From Anaerococcus vaginimassiliensis (GTDB lineage: Bacteria; Bacillota; Clostridia; Tissierellales; Peptoniphilaceae): a DNA stretch of 64,000 nt. A model generated the notes under the pieces. The model ran no database searches. It had not been told where the DNA came from and saw only the letters and a list, made by a program, of their open reading frames with translations. Each line of letters begins with the position of its first letter. Positions within the stretch are counted from its first letter, which is position 1. Positions 63,963 through 64,000 of this stretch are shown one piece after another. A program made the position numbers and the translations under genes. The DNA lies in the NCBI RefSeq assembly GCF_900626155.1, contig NZ_LR130844.1:600191-664190 (forward strand), in the 5' to 3' direction.

Positions 63963-64000
63963 ATGAATAATCTTGATTTAATATTACAAAGCATAAAGGA
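63963..64000 (+). CDS. V-type ATPase subunit E (partial start)
   Basis: Only 12 codons lie in the window (MNNLDLILQSIK). Its identity is inferred from operon order G-I-K-E and from the helical start common to subunit E. GGAT precedes the ATG; the stop of ntpK is 15 bases upstream. Confidence 0.6.
   Translation, partial: MNNLDLILQSIK

Overview
The window is a chromosomal replication-origin region from a low-GC, AT-biased Firmicute. The dnaA-dnaN-S4-recF-gyrB-gyrA order on one side and rpmH-rnpA-yidD-yidC-jag-(nptA)-mnmE-mnmG-rsmG-parA-parB on the other, the SigB-like module beside gyrA, a Na+-type V-ATPase, a CRP/FNR-type operator and the absence of sporulation genes fit an anaerobic Gram-positive coccus of the Peptoniphilaceae type (Anaerococcus-like). 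The genus is an inference from general style, not from any search.

Left arm (1-20.5 kb, almost all minus strand, away from the origin): an oligopeptide ABC transporter split into oppBCDF and a separately promoted oppA, with large non-canonical insertions. OppC carries a seven-repeat RCC1-like propeller, OppF a helical block and OppA a charged coiled-coil. Next come a secreted peptidoglycan amidase with glucan/choline-binding-like repeats, a repeat lipoprotein (the only plus-strand gene here), a cupin, a DUF1858/DUF438/hemerythrin-like/PAS protein with a GTAACNNNNGTTAC operator, a sigma/anti-sigma/anti-anti-sigma module, gyrA, gyrB, recF, an S4 protein and dnaN.

Origin (20.5-22.8 kb): DnaA boxes lie on both sides of dnaA. 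A DnaA-trio-like tract beside a strong box in the dnaA-dnaN gap marks the likely unwinding site. Gene direction switches here, consistent with bidirectional replication.

Right arm (22.8-64 kb, mostly plus strand): rpmH-rnpA-yidD-yidC-jag; nptA in reverse; mnmE-mnmG-rsmG-CPBP protease-cinA-parA-parB-cyclodeaminase-DUF4446; pta; a DUF1538-PII-thioredoxin-thioredoxin reductase operon; marR-ftsH; a Gate-domain membrane protein; a GDPD-MFS pair with a MerR regulator. A reverse-strand block at 47.5-53.1 kb holds larE-larB-larC, for the nickel-pincer cofactor, overlapping a FecBCD-type importer that probably supplies metal. larC looks to be expressed through a -1 frameshift on an A9 run. Then come DUF3842, sppA, an RDD protein, class I ribonucleotide reductase nrdA (with paired NrdR boxes) and nrdB, an unknown lipoprotein, and the start of a V-type ATPase operon cut by the window end.

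Seven palindromes matching TGTTTCAYRTGAAACA (parS) are scattered from 25 to 60 kb, all on the rpmH side of the origin. No tRNA, rRNA, CRISPR array, insertion sequence or prophage was recognised.
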